From positions 759,531 through 823,530 of the forward strand of contig NZ_JAAGNX010000001.1 of assembly GCF_010500615.1 (NCBI RefSeq): DNA of 64,000 nucleotides, given 5' to 3'. The translations under genes were made by a program, and so were the position numbers. Numbering within the stretch: position 1 is the first letter of the stretch; every line of letters starts with the position of its first letter. Shown piece by piece: positions 1 through 8,556 of the stretch. The notes under the pieces were generated by a model. That model was given only the letters and a program-made list of their open reading frames with translations. It had not been told where the DNA came from and did no database searches. The stretch is from Oceanipulchritudo coccoides (lineage in GTDB: Bacteria > Verrucomicrobiota > Verrucomicrobiia > Opitutales > Oceanipulchritudinaceae).

Positions 1-771
1 GATTTTTTTGAAATTAACCACGAGGGCACCCGGAACGTCTGTGACTGTATGCAGGCCCAGGGAATCCAGAAACTGGTCTACTGCAGCACGCCCAGTGTTG
101 TCTTTAACGGGGAGGCCTTCGAGGGTGCGGATGAATCGCTCCCGTACGGACGCAATTGGCTCTGTCATTACGCGGAAAGCAAGGCACTCGCAGAGGAACA
201 TGCCTTGCAGTGGGGGAGAAGTGGCCACGGCAAGGTAATCGCTCTCAGGCCACATTTGATCTGGGGGATTGGCGATCCCCATTTGCTTCCAAAAGTCATC
301 CAGCGAAGCAGGGCGGGGCGCCTTCGTATCATTGGTGACGGAAATAACCGGGTTGATATCAGCCGGGTAGAGAATGTGGCCGCGGCACATTTGCTCGCTC
401 TCGAGGCTCTGGATAGGCCAAGCGCGGTGAACCGGCCCTATTTTATTTCCCAGGGTGAGCCGGTCCGCTTGTGGGAGTGGATCAATTCTCTTCTGCGCAA
501 AGTGGATGTTCCCGTTTTGCAAAAGAAGATATCCCTTTCCGCTGCCTACCGGATCGGAGCCGTCTGCGAAGGACTTTGGGCGCTTGCCCAGCGCCAGTCG
601 GTTCCGCCGATGACGCGCTTCGTGGCTGTGGAGCTGGCCAAGAGCCACTGGTTTTCCATAGAGGCTGCGCGCCGAGAGCTAGGCTACCGTCCGGAAGACT
701 TTCCGATTGAGGAGGGGATGGACTGCTACGCCAAGGCCTGGTTGGAGGGGAATACGCCAGAAGAGGCATGA
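1..771 (+). CDS. oleD: OleD-like NAD(P)-dependent reductase (3-beta-HSD family), 5' truncated
   Basis: The frame is open from base 1, so the N-terminal Rossmann glycine motif lies outside the window. Visible are the NHEGTRNV helix, a STPSV strand, the catalytic YAESK (YxxxK) motif, then RPHLIWG and IGDGNN. This is an extended short-chain dehydrogenase of the 3-beta-hydroxysteroid dehydrogenase type. The blocks LRPHLIWGIGD, AYRIGAVCE and the LGYRP-like end resemble, from memory, OleD, which reduces 2-alkyl-3-oxoalkanoates in head-to-head hydrocarbon (olefin) synthesis. A thioesterase follows 51 nt later. The ole partners would have to lie upstream, outside the window. The family is sure, the OleD role is probable. 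Confidence 0.65.
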   Translation, partial: DFFEINHEGTRNVCDCMQAQGIQKLVYCSTPSVVFNGEAFEGADESLPYGRNWLCHYAESKALAEEHALQWGRSGHGKVIALRPHLIWGIGDPHLLPKVIQRSRAGRLRIIGDGNNRVDISRVENVAAAHLLALEALDRPSAVNRPYFISQGEPVRLWEWINSLLRKVDVPVLQKKISLSAAYRIGAVCEGLWALAQRQSVPPMTRFVAVELAKSHWFSIEAARRELGYRPEDFPIEEGMDCYAKAWLEGNTPEEA

Positions 772-822
772 TCGACCCCGGTTCGTTGACTTCCTTTCTT
801 AAGCGAATATCTAAAAGGTATT

Positions 823-1278
823 ATGGCAGCCCGACTTCCCGGACATTTCTATTTTGAGACAGAGACCTACTACGATCAGTTGGACGGTCAGATGATCCTG
901 CACCATCCCCGATACTTCGTCTTCATTGAGCGGGCCCAACAGGCTTGGATGGAGGCGGTTCTGGGAGCACCCCGCTTTGACTGGCGGAATTTTCCGGACA
1001 TGTACCTGGTCGTACGCAAGCTGGAGGTTGAATACCTCTTTCCCATTGAGGGAGTATGCGACATCACAGTGGTCCTTTGGCCGGAGAGGATTCGCGCCGC
1101 CAAGTTAGTCATGGGTTTTGAAATCCGCAGTCCGGATCTTGAGCGGGTTTATTGCCGGGGCACCCGAGTGAATTGCAAGGTCAACTGCGAGGATCACAAA
1201 CCGGTCTTCTGGACCGACAGGTTTATCGATCTGGTTGAGAGCGCCTGCCTGATGGCAAAACAGGCTCGACAGATTTAG
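823..1278 (+). CDS. acyl-CoA thioesterase, 4-hydroxybenzoyl-CoA thioesterase (hotdog) family
   Basis: A 151-residue protein, the usual length of a single hotdog domain. The N-terminal block DQLDGQMILHHPRYFVFIE corresponds to the YbgC/4HBT active-site signature, in which an Asp precedes a helix reading roughly H-x-x-Y-x-x-x-x-E. The expected role is cytosolic hydrolysis of acyl-CoA thioesters. An AAAGG ribosome-binding site precedes the ATG. It follows the OleD-like reductase in the same direction, so the two are probably co-transcribed and may act on fatty acyl groups together. The exact substrate cannot be read from the sequence. Confidence 0.75.
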   Translation: MAARLPGHFYFETETYYDQLDGQMILHHPRYFVFIERAQQAWMEAVLGAPRFDWRNFPDMYLVVRKLEVEYLFPIEGVCDITVVLWPERIRAAKLVMGFEIRSPDLERVYCRGTRVNCKVNCEDHKPVFWTDRFIDLVESACLMAKQARQI

Positions 1279-1303
1279 GTCTCCTGACCAAGGCTCTTCC
1301 TCC

Positions 1304-2329
1304 ATGAAGGGTTTCCAGAAGGAATGTAATATCCGTTGTGCGGTTATTGGATACGGCGGTGCCTTCAATATGGGCAAGGTCCATCTCGACCAGATGCAGG
1401 CCGCCGGCATGAAGCCAGTCGCCGTGGTGGAAATAGACGCATCGCGGCTGGAGGTTGCCAAAAGCGACTTTCCGGGTATCCAGATTTTCACGACAATAGG
1501 CAGTATGCTGAAGGAGGCAAAGCCGGACCTTGTAACAATCATCACGCCGCACAATACACACGCAGAACTCTCCATGAAGTGCCTTGAATCCGGGGCAAGC
1601 GTGGTCTGCGAGAAGCCCATGGCAATCACGCTCGAAGAATGTGACCGGATGATTGCCGTGGCAGAATCCAAAGACCTTTTATTGTCTGTCTATCACAATC
1701 GCCACTGGGATGGCTGCATCCTGGAGGCAGTCGATCGTATCCGGAACAAGGATGAAATTGGTGAAGTGTTTCGGGTGGAAGCGCATATGGGTGGATTCAG
1801 CCAACCCGGCGACTGGTGGCGATCCAGTCGCAGTATTTCGGGAGGGATTCATTACGACTGGGGCGTGCACCTCATTGAGTATGCACTTCAGGTGATTAAT
1901 TCCAAAGTGGTTGAGGTGAGCGCCTTTTCAAAGGAAGGGGTCTGGCAGACTAAGTGGGGTAAGGATACCAATCAGGACGAACTGACGGCCATTGTCCGCT
2001 TTGCCAATGGATCTTTGCTGAATTTGCGGATCACCCATCTGGATTCGGAACCACCCAAGGGGGAGGTCGTGTTTACCGGCACGGCCGGCAAATATTTCAT
2101 GACCCAGAACGAGTTTGAGTTGGTTCAAGTTCGTGGTGACGAAAAAACGATCAAACGGGGAAAGAATCGTCCAGCGGAGACCGAAAAGTACTATCTGAAC
2201 ATAGCTGCCGCCCTGTCCGGGAAGGCTGAATTGGTCATAACGCCTGATTGGAGCCGGCGGACAATGGAAATACTGGCCCTTGCGACGCGAAGTGCGGCTG
2301 AAGGCCGTGCACTGCTGGTGGATTCCTGA
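1304..2329 (+). CDS. Gfo/Idh/MocA family NAD(P)-dependent oxidoreductase
   Basis: A 341-residue protein with an N-terminal Rossmann fold (IGYGGAFNMGKVH), the family EKP motif (VVCEKPMA, near residue 105) that carries the catalytic lysine, and a C-terminal alpha/beta domain containing GGIHYDWGVHLIEY. Members oxidise or reduce sugars and inositols, or act on related polyols. It starts 25 nt after the thioesterase in the same direction, but no clear Shine-Dalgarno precedes the ATG. The substrate is unknown. Its stop codon is only about 10 nt from the start of a potential structured RNA. Confidence 0.85.
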   Translation: MKGFQKECNIRCAVIGYGGAFNMGKVHLDQMQAAGMKPVAVVEIDASRLEVAKSDFPGIQIFTTIGSMLKEAKPDLVTIITPHNTHAELSMKCLESGASVVCEKPMAITLEECDRMIAVAESKDLLLSVYHNRHWDGCILEAVDRIRNKDEIGEVFRVEAHMGGFSQPGDWWRSSRSISGGIHYDWGVHLIEYALQVINSKVVEVSAFSKEGVWQTKWGKDTNQDELTAIVRFANGSLLNLRITHLDSEPPKGEVVFTGTAGKYFMTQNEFELVQVRGDEKTIKRGKNRPAETEKYYLNIAAALSGKAELVITPDWSRRTMEILALATRSAAEGRALLVDS

Positions 2330-2332
2330 GGA

Positions 2333-2527
2333 AAAACAAAGCCCTCCGGTGGTGCCGGAACGGAAATCCTAGCTCTTATCCTATTGTAAGAATAGGTGGG
2401 TGCCCCTGTTCCCGCTTTTGTCTTCCGGTTTACGGCATGACAGCCACGGGACTTTGGAACTCCCGGTGATGTTGAATCAGGGAAGAGCGCTGCAGAAATC
2501 GCTTCGCACACCCCAGAGGGCTTAAAA
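2333..2527 (+). ncRNA. candidate structured non-coding RNA (unidentified; 6S-like overall shape)
   Basis: This intergenic stretch has strong long-range pairing. AAGCCCTC (2339-2346) pairs perfectly with GAGGGCTT (2516-2523). One internal loop inside, GGTG-g-TGC (2348-2355) pairs with GCACACC (2506-2512) with one bulged G. Inside are hairpins CCTATT/AATAGG (2380-2396) and CGGGA/TCCCG (2447-2465). A closing stem, open centre and apical hairpins over about 185 nt recall 6S RNA, but no family signature was recognised. SRP, RNase P and tmRNA motifs are absent. It could also be a leader of the following gene. No promoter is obvious. Confidence 0.35.
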
Positions 2528-2548
2528 TGAATTCCATACTATGAATCA

Positions 2549-2616
2549 GGCGGAAGGGCTGCGTCAAATGCTTTTGGCCGATATTCGATTCTGAAAGTTT
2601 TTTGTAACCTTCCGCC
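2549..2616. repeat. inverted repeat with 50-nt loop upstream of the secreted protein gene
   Basis: GGCGGAAGG (2549-2557) and CCTTCCGCC (2608-2616) are perfect 9-nt inverted copies. The downstream arm ends 25 nt before the ATG at 2642. It could be a leader hairpin or an operator pair. The function is unknown. Confidence 0.4.
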
Positions 2617-2641
2617 GGATTTGCCCGAATATAGGGGTGAT

Positions 2642-3706
2642 ATGAAAATTAAATTCCAAATTGCCTGGTTTCTTGCCATTGCTGCCCCGACCTTGCCGGA
2701 GGTACTTTATGCAGGGGGCGTGAACGAGAACCAGATCCCTGAAAATGTCGAGTGGCTTGTCCATATCGATGCTGACCAGCTCCGGGCGACCCGCTCGGGA
2801 GCCCTCTTGATTGAGGAACTGATTGCAATCAGTGAGGCTAATATGGGGCCCGAAGTCCCAATCAATCCGGTTCTGGCCATCAATGGCATCCGCAGCCTGA
2901 CAGCTTTCGGCACAATGCCTGACTTTGAGAGTGGCGCTGGCCCGGTGGACGGGGTCCTCGTTCTTGAAGGAACAGAGGAATTGATGCAGGTATTCCGCGG
3001 GCTTGTCTCCGGAATGGAACTGGAGAAACCAGAGGCTATCGAGCGAGTGCAGGTTGGAGACAACTCGATTCTCAAGCTGAAAGGCGAAGATTTCTCAGGG
3101 ATATTTCTTGAGGATTCGCGAATTGCGATTGGTAAGTCCCAGGTTGCGCTGGAAAATTACCTGTCTGTTGAAGGAGGAGAGCAAGCACACCTCTCGTTGG
3201 AAGAGCGCTTTACTACAAACAAACTGGGTGAGGATTCAGGAATCTATGTCGGTGCTTTCATTGAAGGACTGAATGGCCTGCAGCAATTGCCCGCGCAGGC
3301 GAGGATTCTTCAGCTGACCAAACAGGTTTCCCTTCAGTTGGGTGAATCTGGTGACCTCCTGCAGTTATTCGTCTCCCTCGGAACGGATAGTATCAAGACC
3401 GCAACCCAGGTGCATGACGTCCTTCAGGGAATGATTGCCTTGATGTCAATTACCCAGAGTGGCAACCCGGATTTGGCGGCGCTTATCCAGTCGGCAAAGG
3501 CGCTCCGTGAAGACGCCAATGTCCACCTGCAGCTGGCCTATCCAGTCGAGGCGGCAGAAGCCTGGATTGGGATGATTTCCGATTTGATTGCCGCCAAACA
3601 GGCGGAAGAGGCAGCTGAGGCGGCGGAGGCTGCCGCTGCGGAGCAAGAACTCGAAGAAAGCGCTGATGAGGCGCCCGTAGAGGAAAGTGTGCCACCGGCA
3701 GAGTAG
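2642..3706 (+). CDS. secreted protein of unknown function
   Basis: The start at 2642 is chosen because AGGGGTG lies just upstream and the product then opens with a signal peptide (MKIKFQIAWFLAIAAP...). An in-frame TTG at 2621 is less likely. The product is 354 residues, with no transmembrane segment after the signal and an Ala/Glu-rich C-terminal tail of about 45 residues (many EEAAEAAE-type steps), likely a helical or disordered tether. No enzyme motif was recognised. It lies 49 nt upstream of an ECF sigma factor in the same direction, so it may belong to an envelope-stress operon. Confidence 0.7.
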   Translation: MKIKFQIAWFLAIAAPTLPEVLYAGGVNENQIPENVEWLVHIDADQLRATRSGALLIEELIAISEANMGPEVPINPVLAINGIRSLTAFGTMPDFESGAGPVDGVLVLEGTEELMQVFRGLVSGMELEKPEAIERVQVGDNSILKLKGEDFSGIFLEDSRIAIGKSQVALENYLSVEGGEQAHLSLEERFTTNKLGEDSGIYVGAFIEGLNGLQQLPAQARILQLTKQVSLQLGESGDLLQLFVSLGTDSIKTATQVHDVLQGMIALMSITQSGNPDLAALIQSAKALREDANVHLQLAYPVEAAEAWIGMISDLIAAKQAEEAAEAAEAAAAEQELEESADEAPVEESVPPAE

Positions 3707-3755
3707 GGAAGATTTCCGGAAAGGAATTTCCTGGTCTTGAAAAAATGAAAAACGA

Positions 3756-4322
3756 ATGATGAGCTTGGCAATGGTTCAGACAGCCAGCGACTTATACGCA
3801 GCCCGTGGTAAGCCAGATTTTTCATCGCTTGCGAGGCAGTTTTATGAGCCCGTTTATCGGTTCATCCTTCGGCAAGCGCCGACGGCGGAAGATGCTGCGG
3901 ACCTGACCCAGGAAACCTTTATCCGGGCGCAAAAGAATTTCGGGCGTTTTGATCCTGAACGGGAGTTTGCTCCATGGCTCTTCACAATCGCTCGGCGAAC
4001 AGTCGCTGACTTCTATCGCCAGCGCAGGCAATTGCACGAACTGCTTGAGGATGGGCATGCTGACCCTGCTCCCGATCCGCGTGAATGCCTTGATGTGGAG
4101 GAGAGTGTGGAGCAGCTCTGGAGTCAGGCCCGAAAGCTAAAGCCAAAGTATCATCAGGTCCTTTTGCTCCATTACAAAGAGAACTTAAGCCTCAAGCAGA
4201 CAGCGGTTGCGATGGGACTCACCACAGTACATGTGAAAGTCCTGCTGTTCCGGGCCCGCTCCGCCTTGAAGCGCCACTTGCCTGCCAACACCCTTATCGA
4301 GGAGGAAACAAATCATGAATAA
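3756..4322 (+). CDS. ECF-type RNA polymerase sigma factor (sigma-70 family)
   Basis: A 188-residue sigma factor. Region 2 covers roughly residues 20-90, with the DLTQETFIRA helix and FAPWLFTIARRTVADFYR in the core-binding and -10 recognition segment. Region 4 is near residues 120-175, with LLLHYKENLSLKQTAVAMG as the helix-turn-helix for the -35 element. Two ATGs are adjacent (3756 and 3759). The stop overlaps the start of the next gene (ATGAATAA), indicating translational coupling with a membrane protein, the usual sigma/anti-sigma arrangement. Confidence 0.9.
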   Translation: MMSLAMVQTASDLYAARGKPDFSSLARQFYEPVYRFILRQAPTAEDAADLTQETFIRAQKNFGRFDPEREFAPWLFTIARRTVADFYRQRRQLHELLEDGHADPAPDPRECLDVEESVEQLWSQARKLKPKYHQVLLLHYKENLSLKQTAVAMGLTTVHVKVLLFRARSALKRHLPANTLIEEETNHE

Positions 4323-4929
4323 ATGGATCGCTAAACAGTTCATTGCATTTTCGGAAATCACAGGACGACCTGTACCGCGCCTCGTGCACAAACTTGTTTC
4401 CCGGGAGGTTCTGGAAGAGGAGTCCAAGAAGGAGCATCAGTTCACGGAAGCATTGCGTGGAGAAGGCCGGAGAGAATCCATTCCTTCATCGCTGGTCGAC
4501 CAATTGGATCAAACCCTTGGCAAGCAGGAGGTAAGCGCGGCGCGCCAGCCGACCGAAAACAAGTTGATCTTTCCGCTTTGGGCAACAGCTGCGGCAGCAG
4601 TTCTTCTTGTTTCACTTACGATTTTCATGCCTGACCCGTTTGAAGAAGACGAACAAACGCCTGTACTGGTTGAAAGCATTCAAACAGTTGAGACTCCACC
4701 GGCCGAGGTCGCTGTTTCCCCTGTTGAAACCAATCTGCCTGGCTTGCTCTTACAATCGGTCAAGCGTGATTTGGTTGTTCAGCCCATGTTGCGTGAACAA
4801 GAGCGTCTGGCAGCAGACATGACCAATGCTATCCAATACATGGCGGACAGTTTTCTTCCAGACCGCTATGCCGAACGGGTGAATGAAAACCTGCGCTCCT
4901 TGAAAGACGGCGTGACCAAATCCATTTAG
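4315..4929 (+). CDS. single-pass membrane protein, possible anti-sigma factor
   Basis: A 204-residue protein whose ATG lies inside the last codons of the sigma gene (8-nt overlap). A charged N-terminal half of about 80 residues precedes one hydrophobic segment (LWATAAAAVLLVSLTIFM, near residues 85-105) and a periplasmic part of about 100 residues. The topology and tight coupling fit an anti-sigma factor holding the sigma at the membrane. No zinc HxxxCxxC motif is present, so it is not a canonical ZAS-type anti-sigma. GGGGACG/CGTCCCC arms at 4929-4965 could form a weak terminator. Confidence 0.6.
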   Translation: MNKWIAKQFIAFSEITGRPVPRLVHKLVSREVLEEESKKEHQFTEALRGEGRRESIPSSLVDQLDQTLGKQEVSAARQPTENKLIFPLWATAAAAVLLVSLTIFMPDPFEEDEQTPVLVESIQTVETPPAEVAVSPVETNLPGLLLQSVKRDLVVQPMLREQERLAADMTNAIQYMADSFLPDRYAERVNENLRSLKDGVTKSI

Positions 4930-5018
4930 GGGACGTGGCCTTCCCGGGAGAATTTGCCCGTCCCCCTGATCCTTTTGGCTTGGTATATCCCGGAATACGG
5001 TTTGGATGAAGATGTTGT

Positions 5019-6293
5019 ATGAAGTGTCGTTTACTCATCCTCTTCATTGCTATCGGTTTTCCATCTATTTTATTCGCCCTGTTGGATAACGAGCTTGTGG
5101 CGCAATTCATCGAATCGCCTGAAACGGCCCGGTCAGAATTTGCAGCAGGCAAACTTTCCGGACTTGGGGAATCGATCAGTGCGGCGGTGTATGCCAGCTT
5201 GAAGAAGGGCCAATCTGAAAAGGCGCTCACACTCTTGTCAATCGGCGTCGAAATTTTGCCTGATGATCCGCATATCCTGGGAATACAAGGGGTTGTTGCA
5301 GCCTTGGCGGGTGAGATCGAGACCGCACTTGTGCTGTTGGAAAATGCCTATGTCTGGAACCGGGAAAATGCTCTTGTGAACTACAATTTGGGCAATCTGC
5401 TTGTCCAGTCGGGAAGCGTTGCCAACTGGATACGTGGCAAGCATTTGCTTCTCGGGGTCATGGATTCAGATGATGCTGATATTATTGAGCGGGCAGGGTT
5501 GACCCTTCTCGTGAATCAACGGATTCCCCTTCTTCCGGAAGAGACACAGACTGTCCATGCCCGACTCGAAAGCCTTTCCGTTTTCAGGGCGGACAATCCC
5601 GGTCTCTCCGGCGAGGCACGTGAGCTCATTCGCTTGCGTCTGGCGGGTGCGGAGGAAGCAACAAATCCTGTAGTGGAAAATAGTGACACGGCTTCGGCAG
5701 AGGATTTGAGCCTCACGATGGAGGAGGCCAAAGCAACCGATCGTTTTCACGAATTGAAACCACTCGCCTTAGCCGCGATTGAAGAGGGCCGCCCAACTGA
5801 GGCATATAAGGCGCTCTATTACGCATTTATGGCGGGAGTCCCATTTTCCCTGAGTGAATTGAATCAGCTGCTGGATCTGTCGAGAGAGCAGGGGATCTTG
5901 GTGGAAACGGTGCGAATTGCTGAAGGCCTGGTCAAAAAGTCCCCCGATGATCCAGGCTTGCTGAATGAGTATTGTTATTACCGTTTCCTGGCTGGGGAAA
6001 ATGCGGCGCAGACCCTAGGTTCAGCGCGGGAGCTGGTGGCCGGTGCGCCGATGGTTCCTGAATTCAGGACGACCTTGATGCTTGGCCTGCTCGTCTCCAA
6101 GCAGGAGAAGGAAGCCTTGAAAGTTCTTGAGGAAGTGCCGTTCGACCTGACTGTTCCCGATACGCGGATCAAGCTAGTTTATGCATGTGTCCTGGCAGCC
6201 AATGAACAATCTGTAGTGGCTGACGGAATACGGGACAGCATTCCGTTGGAGGATTTACTTCCTGCTGAGCTGGATTTACTTGAGGCCTTCTAA
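5019..6293 (+). CDS. secreted tetratricopeptide-like repeat protein
   Basis: A 424-residue protein with a signal peptide (MKCRLLILFIAIGFPSILFA). Much of the rest is helical with TPR-like pairs: the block from residue 65 to 140 (ALTLLSIGVEILPDDPHILG..., ALVLLENAYVWNRENALVNYNLGNLL) and a second block after residue 245 with LAGENAAQTLGSARELV. It is probably a periplasmic scaffold. It lies downstream of the sigma/membrane pair. It is convergent with the next gene, and their stop codons overlap by 4 nt. Confidence 0.7.
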   Translation: MKCRLLILFIAIGFPSILFALLDNELVAQFIESPETARSEFAAGKLSGLGESISAAVYASLKKGQSEKALTLLSIGVEILPDDPHILGIQGVVAALAGEIETALVLLENAYVWNRENALVNYNLGNLLVQSGSVANWIRGKHLLLGVMDSDDADIIERAGLTLLVNQRIPLLPEETQTVHARLESLSVFRADNPGLSGEARELIRLRLAGAEEATNPVVENSDTASAEDLSLTMEEAKATDRFHELKPLALAAIEEGRPTEAYKALYYAFMAGVPFSLSELNQLLDLSREQGILVETVRIAEGLVKKSPDDPGLLNEYCYYRFLAGENAAQTLGSARELVAGAPMVPEFRTTLMLGLLVSKQEKEALKVLEEVPFDLTVPDTRIKLVYACVLAANEQSVVADGIRDSIPLEDLLPAELDLLEAF

Positions 6294-7408
6294 TTCACGC
6301 CGTGAAGACTCATCAAATAGCGCTCTCGTGGGAGTAGCTGATCCCGTTCTTCCGGGCGGAGAAGTTCGTCCCCGGGCATGCCCAGAAGCATCGCCAACAC
6401 TCGCAGGTGCCGAGCCGTTGAGAGAGGCACATCCGGCATGTCGCGCGCAAGTCCCTGTGCTAATCCTTGCTGGCCGTTCAGGAGAAAGGACAATCCCAGG
6501 ACAAGCCTGTATTCGAAGATCTCTGGATAGCTCGCAAGCAGGGATTCCAGACGCTGGTGGTGCTCTGCCTCATACCCGTCGATGAGCAAGCGCAGATAAG
6601 AGACAAAACTCTCCCATACTGGCTGGGTCTCCAGAGATCTTGGGGCAAGGCGCTCAACAAGTGGAGCCAACGGAGTTGGATTGCCTGCATAGTAATAGGC
6701 TCCAATCAGTTTCACAAGATACTCGGGATTGTCCGGATCTTCAGCCAGCTGTCTTTCCATGAGCTGTTGGAGAAGAGCCCATTCACCTTTTCGAGATAAA
6801 AGAGAGGCCAGCTTGTTTGTTTCCCCGGCATCCGCCGTCGCCACCGCAAGGGATAGATTGGCAACCTCGTAACTTGGCTCAGGCTCCTGCCCGGTTATCG
6901 GGAGATTAACTTGTTCCGCATATGCTTCTGCGCTTCCCATTCTTCCCTGCCGCGCCAAAGAATAAAGCCACAGCCGCTGTGTTTCCGGATTATCGCCGTC
7001 TGCCTGAACCAGCCGGTTCAGGAAAGGGAGTCCGACTTCCACCTTACCTTGCCTGAGGATGGCCCGGGTGACGGTCCGGAGCTCGTCGACTGGCAGATCT
7101 GGTTGATCCAGAACGCGTTCCCACCAGACTACGGATGAGGGATCCCGCTGTTTCAGGAGGGCTCGGGCAACCAGCAGGTCAATGCGGGAATTTCTTGTGT
7201 CCAGATAATGGGCGGCAGTTCCCAGACGGGTGGCGTTCGCCCAATCCTCTTCAAGAAAGGCCGCCTCGGCTTGCGCGAAAAGACGTTCCGACCGGTATTT
7301 GTTCGAGACATCACGGATCTGTGAACGGAACAACCACCCGAGGAGTACGGCTGCACATAGAAGCAGGCCAATACCAATGAGAGCTTTGCGGATTGTCTTG
7401 ATTCTCAT
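6290..7408 (-). CDS. membrane-anchored TPR-like protein
   Basis: The ATG at 7408 is preferred over an in-frame GTG at 7432, which would lie inside the terminator hairpin of the upstream gene. The product has 372 residues with one N-terminal transmembrane segment (ALIGIGLLLCAAVLLGWLF). A helical-repeat region follows, containing AEAAFLEEDWANATRLG and several LP...A...LVQADGDNPETQ steps typical of TPR-like solenoids. It probably works at the periplasmic face as a scaffold. It resembles the convergent neighbour in style, and both may serve the same complex. Confidence 0.7.
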   Translation of the reverse strand: MRIKTIRKALIGIGLLLCAAVLLGWLFRSQIRDVSNKYRSERLFAQAEAAFLEEDWANATRLGTAAHYLDTRNSRIDLLVARALLKQRDPSSVVWWERVLDQPDLPVDELRTVTRAILRQGKVEVGLPFLNRLVQADGDNPETQRLWLYSLARQGRMGSAEAYAEQVNLPITGQEPEPSYEVANLSLAVATADAGETNKLASLLSRKGEWALLQQLMERQLAEDPDNPEYLVKLIGAYYYAGNPTPLAPLVERLAPRSLETQPVWESFVSYLRLLIDGYEAEHHQRLESLLASYPEIFEYRLVLGLSFLLNGQQGLAQGLARDMPDVPLSTARHLRVLAMLLGMPGDELLRPEERDQLLPRERYLMSLHGVN

Positions 7409-7422
7409 GGTTCCAGAAACGA

Positions 7423-7454
7423 ACAAGCCCACGAAGACGGTTCCGTGGGCTTGT
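7423..7454 (-). terminator. rho-independent terminator of the PEP-CTERM gene
   Basis: A perfect 11-bp stem, ACAAGCCCACG (7423-7433) with CGTGGGCTTGT (7444-7454), has a 10-nt loop. On the minus strand it is followed by TCGTTT. It lies 24 nt after the stop of the gene at 7478-8329 and just before the ATG at 7408. Confidence 0.75.
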
Positions 7455-7477
7455 GTCGAATGAAATGGCTCCGGTAT

Positions 7478-8329
7478 CTATTTCTTCAACCGGCGGCGCA
7501 GAACAAGAATCCCTGCCATGCCCAGAACTGAAAGCAGGCCAATCGTGGCCGGCTCAGGGACTGGTGGAGCGATAAACACACTGTTCATGAATCCATCAGC
7601 GGGATAGGTGAGGTTGTCTCGGTTGTCCCAGGCCCAATTGTTCATGTTGAAAGTCATCTCGATATCGTAGAATCCCTGATCGGCCGGAGAAGTGTTGTTC
7701 TCTGTCAGTTGGAAAACAGCCTTCAATGTGCCAGTGACACCTGTGGGTTGATTGGTGGCTTGAATCACGCCGGGCAGGGCTTCGATGCCCTGCAGTCCCG
7801 AGACGGTGACGTCCAGGTTGTAGCTGTGAAAGATCCCAATATCGTTATCATTGTTATAGATGGAAAAGCGCGCTGGCGAGGGTGTCGGGGCCTGGTCGTC
7901 ATCCGAGCCGGAAATTTTCAGGTTGGCTTCCGTCCAATACGTGCCGTCAAACCCGTCAAAGGCCATGCTCCATGTGTCGACGGTCGAAAAATCAGTATCA
8001 TAGATCTGCATGAACCCGGGGCCGTTATTGCCTGAGGTATTGCCTACGCCCGGATTTCCGCTCGGATCGGTCGAGTAGAAAAATGATCCGTAAATCTGGT
8101 TCACGCTTGGACTCCCATCCACAGTGAAAAACCGGATGTCCCGATCCCCGATGGTAACAAAATCCACCGGATTTGTCTTGGTTTGTAAATCAGCCAGGCT
8201 GTTGTATCGGGTGGCTGTTGTCGTGTAGCCAAGACGGTCGGTAATAAAGGCAGTGGGGACTTGGGCCGATAGAAAACCACCGGATAAGAGGAGAAGACTG
8301 AGCGAAAGGAGAGTGCAGCGTGTGTTCAT
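7478..8329 (-). CDS. PEP-CTERM sorting domain protein
   Basis: A 283-residue secreted protein. It has an N-terminal signal peptide (MNTRCTLLSLSLLLLSGGF) and a C-terminal PEP-CTERM tripartite signal: VPEPATIG, then a hydrophobic helix (LLSVLGMAGILVL), then RRRLKK. Such signals direct proteins to an exosortase, which cuts and passes them to the outer surface. The middle 220 residues are beta-rich with many Asp and Asn and no recognised enzyme motif. Exosortase itself is not in this window. A clear terminator follows the gene. Confidence 0.85.
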   Translation of the reverse strand: MNTRCTLLSLSLLLLSGGFLSAQVPTAFITDRLGYTTTATRYNSLADLQTKTNPVDFVTIGDRDIRFFTVDGSPSVNQIYGSFFYSTDPSGNPGVGNTSGNNGPGFMQIYDTDFSTVDTWSMAFDGFDGTYWTEANLKISGSDDDQAPTPSPARFSIYNNDNDIGIFHSYNLDVTVSGLQGIEALPGVIQATNQPTGVTGTLKAVFQLTENNTSPADQGFYDIEMTFNMNNWAWDNRDNLTYPADGFMNSVFIAPPVPEPATIGLLSVLGMAGILVLRRRLKK

Positions 8330-8472
8330 GGTCTGGGTTGTGTAAATGCGTTATATGAGGAAGAGACCCTAATCTAGGGCATTCACGATCTCTGTCAATC
8401 CTTAGTAAGCTCGCGGCTCTGTAAGGATATTGTGCGGGCTCTGTTAATAACCGGTCAAAATATGGTTTATCG

Positions 8473-8491
8473 AATTGTAAAATTGACAATT
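8473..8491 (+). promoter_or_regulatory. inverted repeat over a TTGACA-like promoter element
   Basis: AATTGT (8473-8478) and ACAATT (8486-8491) are perfect inverted arms with a 7-nt spacer. The TTGACA at 8483-8488 overlaps the right arm and lies 69 nt upstream of the ATG at 8557. It could be an operator over a promoter, but no good -10 box at standard spacing was found. Confidence 0.35.
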
Positions 8492-8556
8492 ACGCACGGA
8501 AATTTTTCGTTATCCTCAGCGTTTATCGGATACATATTCACAGGGGGAGACGCATC

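Noticed and set aside
2339-2523. Cobalamin riboswitch
   Set aside because: An AGCCAC followed by a hairpin and TCAGGGAAGA recalls the B12 box, but the conserved 5' core and the exact AGTCAGGAGACCTGCC box are missing, and the downstream gene has no cobalamin link.
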